Shown: piece by piece, positions 59,930 through 64,000 of the stretch | How positions within the stretch are numbered: position 1 is the stretch's first letter | How the letters are laid out: every line of letters starts with the position of its first letter | NCBI GenBank assembly: GCA_003330885.1 | Contig: CP030277.1 | Span: 2,778,001 to 2,842,000, forward strand | Source: Rhodobiaceae bacterium | Lineage (GTDB): Bacteria; Pseudomonadota; Alphaproteobacteria; Parvibaculales; Parvibaculaceae | Reading direction: 5' to 3' | DNA length: 64,000 nucleotides | Program-made: the position numbers and the translations under genes | Notes under the pieces: generated by a model | Database searches by the model: none | Told to the model about the DNA's origin: nothing | Seen by the model: only the letters and a program-made list of their open reading frames with translations

Positions 59930-60975
59930 AGTTCCTGGACCAAGCAAAAATCTATATTCGCTCAGGCGACGGCGGCGCTGGCTCGATCAGCTTCCGGCGG
60001 GAAAAGTATGTCCAATTCGGGGGACCCAATGGTGGCGATGGCGGTCGCGGCGGCCATGTGATCGTGGAATGCGTCGACGGCCTCAACACGCTCATTGATT
60101 ATCGCTATCGTCAGCACTTCAAAGGCAAGACCGGCGTGCATGGCATGGGTCGCGACAGATCCGGTCCCAACGGAGAGGATTCAATCCTCCAAGTCCCTGT
60201 CGGCACACAAGTGTTCGAAGAAGACAATGAGACACTCATTGCCGATATGACGGAGGTGGGCCAGCGCGTTGTCCTTCTCCAGGGTGGCAATGGTGGTTTT
60301 GGCAACGCCCACTTTAAGACCGCAACCAATCAAGCCCCTCGTCATGCCAATCCTGGTCAGGAAGGCAAGGAGATGTGGATTTGGCTGCGGCTGAAGCTCA
60401 TCGCTGATGCTGGCCTTGTCGGCCTGCCTAATGCAGGCAAGAGCACCTTTCTCGCCGCCGTCTCACGAGCGAAACCCAAAATCGCCGACTATCCCTTCAC
60501 GACCCTCAATCCAAACTTGGGCGTCGTCGACATGGAAAATGATGGCTTCGTCCTCGCTGACATTCCCGGTCTCATTGAAGGCGCACATGACGGTGCAGGC
60601 CTCGGTGACCGGTTCCTCGGCCATGTAGAGCGCACTAATATTCTTCTCCATCTTGTCGATGGGACAGAGGAAGATGTCGTTGGCGCCTATCAGACCATCA
60701 AGGGCGAATTGAAAGCCTATGGGCATGGACTTGCAGAAAAACCCGTCATCGTGGCGCTTAACAAATGCGATGCGCTGACCGATGATGTTGTTGCCGAACG
60801 CAAAGCAGCGCTGGAAGAAGCAGCCGGCCAGGAAATCATGATCCTTTCTGGTGTGTCCGGCGAAGGCGTACGTCCCGTGCTCCACAAGCTGCTCAAAGAA
60901 ATCAATCTGCACCGCGGGAAAGAAGCCCAGCCTGAAGAAGACGAGGTGTCTGCCCCTCAAGGGTGGCAGCCATGA
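59926..60975 (+). CDS. obgE: GTPase ObgE/CgtA
   Basis: 349-residue GTPase involved in 50S assembly and stringent response. The Obg fold at the N-terminus is glycine-rich ([37 protein letters not shown]). The G domain has [19 protein letters not shown] (G1), [20 protein letters not shown] (G3) and [11 protein letters not shown] (G4). The C-terminal OCT domain of some Obg proteins is absent, as in many alphaproteobacteria. Its stop overlaps the proB start (ATGA). Confidence 0.97.
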   Translation: MKFLDQAKIYIRSGDGGAGSISFRREKYVQFGGPNGGDGGRGGHVIVECVDGLNTLIDYRYRQHFKGKTGVHGMGRDRSGPNGEDSILQVPVGTQVFEEDNETLIADMTEVGQRVVLLQGGNGGFGNAHFKTATNQAPRHANPGQEGKEMWIWLRLKLIADAGLVGLPNAGKSTFLAAVSRAKPKIADYPFTTLNPNLGVVDMENDGFVLADIPGLIEGAHDGAGLGDRFLGHVERTNILLHLVDGTEEDVVGAYQTIKGELKAYGHGLAEKPVIVALNKCDALTDDVVAERKAALEEAAGQEIMILSGVSGEGVRPVLHKLLKEINLHRGKEAQPEEDEVSAPQGWQP

Positions 60976-62117
60976 ATTCGCGTCTAGAGCAGGCACACCG
61001 CATTGTCGTCAAAATCGGGTCGGCCCTTCTCGTTGAAAGCGAAACGGGCAAGCTGAACCGTTCCTGGCTTGACGCTCTCATGGACGACATCGCCGCGATG
61101 CGCGCGAAGGGACAGGACATTGTCATTGTCTCATCGGGCGCCATTGCGCTTGGCCGCCATGCTCTCGGTCTCCCTGCCGGGTCTTTGAAGCTTGAAGAAA
61201 GCCAGGCAGCTGCAGCAGCTGGGCAGATTCATCTGGCGCACGCTTTTCAGGAAGCCCTGGCTGAACGCCATCTGCCCACGGCCCAAGTGCTCGTCACTCT
61301 GGACGACACCGAAGAACGACGCCGCTATTTGAACGCACGCTCGACCGTTACGACGCTTTTGAAGCTCGGCGCTGTTCCCGTAATCAATGAGAATGACACC
61401 GTCGCCACCGCAGAAATTCGCTATGGCGACAATGACCGGCTCGCCGCGCGCGTTGCCTCCATGATCAGTGCCGATTGTCTTGTGCTTCTTTCCGATATTG
61501 ATGGGCTCTATACCGCCCCTCCAGGCGAGGCGAGCGCGAAACACATCCCCGAAGTCGCCCACGTCACGGCAGAGATTGAAGCCATGGCAGGCGATGCCGG
61601 ATCGGATCTGTCGCGCGGCGGCATGAAAACAAAAATCACCGCAGCGCAGATTGCCACGCAAGCCGGCTGCCATATGGTCATCACTAATGGCCGCAACACC
61701 CATCCACTGAAAGCCTTGTCGGAAGGGGCCCGCTGCACTTGGTTCGATGCCCATTCTGACCCCAACACGGAACGCAAACGCTGGATTGCCGGAGCGCTTC
61801 AGGCGTCAGGCGCGGTGCTGGTTGACGCCGGCGCAGCCAAGGCTCTCTCCGAAGGTAGGTCTCTTCTTCCTGCTGGTGTTGTCGACATTGAAGGCACGTT
61901 TGATCGGGGCGACGCTGTTCTTGTCAAAAACGGCAGCGGCGAAGAACTGGCCCGTGGCCTCTCCGCCTATTCCAGCGCAGACGCCAAGGAAATAGCCGGA
62001 CATAACAGCAGTGAAATTGAAGCCCTTCTAGGCTATCGTGGACGATCTGAGATGATCCACCGGGACGATCTTGTCCTCAAGAAAACCCTCAGAACCGAAG
62101 ACACCAACCCAAAGTAG
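60972..62117 (+). CDS. proB: Glutamate 5-kinase (ProB)
   Basis: 381 residues: first step of proline synthesis from glutamate. Amino-acid kinase motifs are [36 protein letters not shown] and [20 protein letters not shown], with [20 protein letters not shown] as the nucleotide lid region. A C-terminal PUA domain (about 285-375) is present. The ATG at 60972 lies in an ATGA overlap with obgE; an in-frame GTG at 60963 would add three residues. Confidence 0.97.
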   Translation: MNSRLEQAHRIVVKIGSALLVESETGKLNRSWLDALMDDIAAMRAKGQDIVIVSSGAIALGRHALGLPAGSLKLEESQAAAAAGQIHLAHAFQEALAERHLPTAQVLVTLDDTEERRRYLNARSTVTTLLKLGAVPVINENDTVATAEIRYGDNDRLAARVASMISADCLVLLSDIDGLYTAPPGEASAKHIPEVAHVTAEIEAMAGDAGSDLSRGGMKTKITAAQIATQAGCHMVITNGRNTHPLKALSEGARCTWFDAHSDPNTERKRWIAGALQASGAVLVDAGAAKALSEGRSLLPAGVVDIEGTFDRGDAVLVKNGSGEELARGLSAYSSADAKEIAGHNSSEIEALLGYRGRSEMIHRDDLVLKKTLRTEDTNPK

Positions 62118-62133
62118 AAATGGGGATAAGGCT

Positions 62134-63423
62134 ATGAGCATCGCCGACCTGAATGCAGCAAATGACGATATTGAGGCCATCATGGCAGATATCGGCGCGC
62201 GTGCCCGCGCTGCCGCAAAACAGCTCGCGACCATTCCGACCAAGCAAAAAGATGCAGCCCTTCTGGCAAGTGCCATGCTTGTGCGCGCAAATGCAGGCGA
62301 CATCTTGGAAGCCAATGCCAAAGACATGGAAGTTGGCCGCGCAAAAAATCTTTCAGCACCAATGATGGATCGCCTGATGCTGGACGATGCACGCATTGAG
62401 GCAATTGCCAAAGGCATTGAAGACGTCGCAGGCCTGAAAGACCCAGTTGGCGATGTGATGGCAGATTGGGAGCAACCCAGCGGGCTCAACATTTCCCGTG
62501 TCCGCGTGCCCCTTGGTGTCATTGGCGTGATCTATGAAAGCCGCCCCAATGTAACCGCAGATGCCGCAGTTCTTTGTCTGAAAGCGGGGAATGCAGCTAT
62601 CCTTCGCGGCGGCTCCGAAAGCTTTCATTCAAGCCGCGCCATTTTCGAATGCCTCGAAGAAGGCATGGCAGCCGCAAACCTGCCTGACGGCGCCGTTCAA
62701 ATCGTACCAACAACAGACCGCGCGGCAGTTGGCGAAATGCTCAAAGGCCTGGACGGCAATCTCGACCTCATCATTCCACGCGGCGGGCGGTCACTGGTCG
62801 AGCGCGTACAGAACGAAGCCCGCGTTCCTGTCTTCGCGCACTTGGATGGTATTTGCCACGTCTACGTAGACCGTGATGCCGACACTAAGATGGCACAGGA
62901 AATTGTTGTAAACGCCAAGATGCGTCGCACGGCCATTTGCGGTGCCGCAGAAACAGTGCTTATCGACAAGGCTGGCGCTGACAAAAACCTCGCACCTGTT
63001 ATTGCAAGCCTGATCGACGCAGGTTGTGAAGTCCGCGGCGACGATGCTAGCCAGGCTGCTGACGCCCGCGTAAAGCCTGCAACGGATCAGGACTATGGGA
63101 CTGAATTTCTCGATGCGATCATATCCATCGCTGTCGTAGACGATGTGAAAGACGCGATGCACCACATCAGCGAGCACGGCTCGGACCACACCGATTGCAT
63201 TGTGACCGATAACGCCGAAACCGCAGCACGCTTCCTCAATGAAGTTGATAGCGCCATCGTCCTGCACAATGCGTCCACACAATATGCCGACGGCGGAGAG
63301 TTTGGCATGGGCGCAGAGATCGGAATTGCCACTGGCAAGTTTCATGCGCGCGGACCTGTTGGCCTGGAGCAGCTCACCAGCTTTAAGTATCAGGTGCGCG
63401 GCAGCGGCCAGGCCCGTCCGTAA
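62134..63423 (+). CDS. proA: Gamma-glutamyl phosphate reductase (ProA)
   Basis: 429 residues: second step of proline synthesis, giving glutamate semialdehyde. Family motifs are [56 protein letters not shown] and [20 protein letters not shown], with the catalytic cysteine in [16 protein letters not shown]. The ATG at 62134 has GGGGATAAGG upstream; the frame start at 62071 lies inside proB and is rejected. Confidence 0.97.
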   Translation: MSIADLNAANDDIEAIMADIGARARAAAKQLATIPTKQKDAALLASAMLVRANAGDILEANAKDMEVGRAKNLSAPMMDRLMLDDARIEAIAKGIEDVAGLKDPVGDVMADWEQPSGLNISRVRVPLGVIGVIYESRPNVTADAAVLCLKAGNAAILRGGSESFHSSRAIFECLEEGMAAANLPDGAVQIVPTTDRAAVGEMLKGLDGNLDLIIPRGGRSLVERVQNEARVPVFAHLDGICHVYVDRDADTKMAQEIVVNAKMRRTAICGAAETVLIDKAGADKNLAPVIASLIDAGCEVRGDDASQAADARVKPATDQDYGTEFLDAIISIAVVDDVKDAMHHISEHGSDHTDCIVTDNAETAARFLNEVDSAIVLHNASTQYADGGEFGMGAEIGIATGKFHARGPVGLEQLTSFKYQVRGSGQARP

Positions 63424-63432
63424 CGCCGCACC

Positions 63433-64000
63433 GTGAAACTCCCTCTCGCAACCAGTCCAGGCCTGAAAGTTGGGTTGCTCGGCGGCTCGTTTAACCCCGC
63501 CCATGAAGGCCACAGACTTGTTTCTTTGATGGCGTTGCGCCAATTGCAGCTTGATCAGGTCTGGTGGCTCGTCTCACCGCAAAACCCCCTCAAATCGGAA
63601 AGCGATATGGCACCGCTTGACCAGAGACTGAGGGGCGCAGAAAAGCGTGCGGCTCATCCAAAAATCATCACCACCGATATTGAAGCTCATCTTGGCACCC
63701 GCTTCACGGTCGATACCGTGGCAGCCCTTCAGCACCGTTACGCCCAGGTTCACTTCGTATGGCTCATGGGTGCCGACAATATGATCCAGCTGCCCCGCTG
63801 GGCGAAATGGCGTGAGCTGGTTGAAACCATCCCCATGGCGATCTATCCCCGCCCGGGTTTTAACTTGAAGGCCCGCCTGTCACCTGCCGCCACAACCTAC
63901 AGATCCAGCTGGTTAGACGCGTCCGATGCCGCACGGCTTCCTAGACTTAAAGCACCGGCCTTTTGCTTCCTGGAAGGTCCTCAGAATCCAATTTCTGCCA
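63433..64000 (+). CDS. nadD: Nicotinate-nucleotide adenylyltransferase (NadD), C-terminal end cut by the window
   Basis: Starts at GTG 63433 and stays open to the right edge (about 189 residues shown). The nucleotidyltransferase motif is LLGGSFNPAHEGHRLVSLMA, followed by WWLVSPQNPLK and VHFVWLMGADNMIQLPRWAKW, as in NadD enzymes that make deamido-NAD. The order proA-nadD is standard in alphaproteobacteria. The end of the protein lies outside the window. Confidence 0.95.
   Translation, partial: MKLPLATSPGLKVGLLGGSFNPAHEGHRLVSLMALRQLQLDQVWWLVSPQNPLKSESDMAPLDQRLRGAEKRAAHPKIITTDIEAHLGTRFTVDTVAALQHRYAQVHFVWLMGADNMIQLPRWAKWRELVETIPMAIYPRPGFNLKARLSPAATTYRSSWLDASDAARLPRLKAPAFCFLEGPQNPISA

Noticed and set aside
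62071-62133. Upstream extension of proA
   Set aside because: It lies inside the proB coding region; the ATG at 62134 has a good ribosome-binding site and matches the family start.
1-64000. CRISPR arrays, insertion sequences, prophage or conjugation modules
   Set aside because: No regularly spaced direct repeats, transposase, integrase or phage structural genes were seen; only scattered remnants at 45.9-49.3 kb hint at exchange.

Overview
The window reads as chromosomal DNA of an alphaproteobacterium, with GC in the mid-50s by eye. The lineage call is an inference. It rests on the right-hand gene order (rplU, rpmA, acetyltransferases, obgE, proB, proA, nadD), a phosphatidylcholine synthase of the Pcs type, a fused cysNC, and a GCGTTTCC...GGAAACGC palindromic repeat of a kind familiar from Rhizobiales-type genomes. 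A CYP153-like P450, many glutathione transferases, CoA transferases and monooxygenases suggest an oil- or lipid-degrading marine or soil relative such as the Parvibaculum group. Species cannot be read from the sequence alone.

Layout. 1-9.4 kb: the 5' part of a two-partner-secretion outer-membrane transporter (minus strand, running off the left edge), a complete RND efflux operon (outer-membrane factor, adaptor, pump), a periplasmic sugar dehydrogenase and a small membrane protein. 9.4-14.3 kb: sulfate activation (cysD-cysNC) and an ABC-F ATPase. 14.3-20.3 kb: an NADPH-dependent reductase, then a probable catabolic unit (XRE-cupin regulator, dimethylglycine-dehydrogenase-like flavoenzyme, TauD-family dioxygenase, glutamine amidotransferase). 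20.3-26.1 kb (minus strand): a thioesterase, a sulfatase with its own formylglycine-generating enzyme, a two-helix membrane protein, a GST, and a SnoaL-like protein. 26.4-32.7 kb: TetR, a CYP153-like P450, a tandem DsbA/HCCA-isomerase-like protein, a MATE exporter and a class III CoA transferase. 32.8-37.9 kb: a large autotransporter, a beta-barrel protein and a PAS-only protein. 38-41.4 kb: a diiron ferritin-like protein and a 2Fe-2S ferredoxin sharing an operator-like sequence, divergent from a TetR, micro-membrane-protein and desaturase operon. 41.6-45.9 kb: a site-2 protease, a Baeyer-Villiger-type monooxygenase, and a nitroreductase divergent from an HxlR regulator. 45.9-49.3 kb is the most scarred stretch. 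It holds a decayed second copy of the monooxygenase 3' end, a tRNA-Ser fragment, several small genes, a CGNR regulator and an intact tRNA-Ser(CGA). 49.5-57.3 kb: a QueG-like/SCP2 fusion, MarR, phosphatidylcholine synthase, a DUF6502/DUF5666 lipoprotein pair with a doubled operator-like site, a GST, and a TetR coupled to a PhyH dioxygenase. 57.3-64 kb: the conserved housekeeping block rplU-rpmA-(three GNATs)-obgE-proB-proA-nadD, with nadD cut by the right edge.

Many accessory genes are oxygenases or partners of oxygenases (P450, diiron protein, ferredoxin, desaturase, BVMO, TauD, PhyH). Most lie beside a small one-component regulator, and several intergenic regions carry clear inverted repeats that are good operator candidates. 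No insertion sequence, phage module or CRISPR array was seen.
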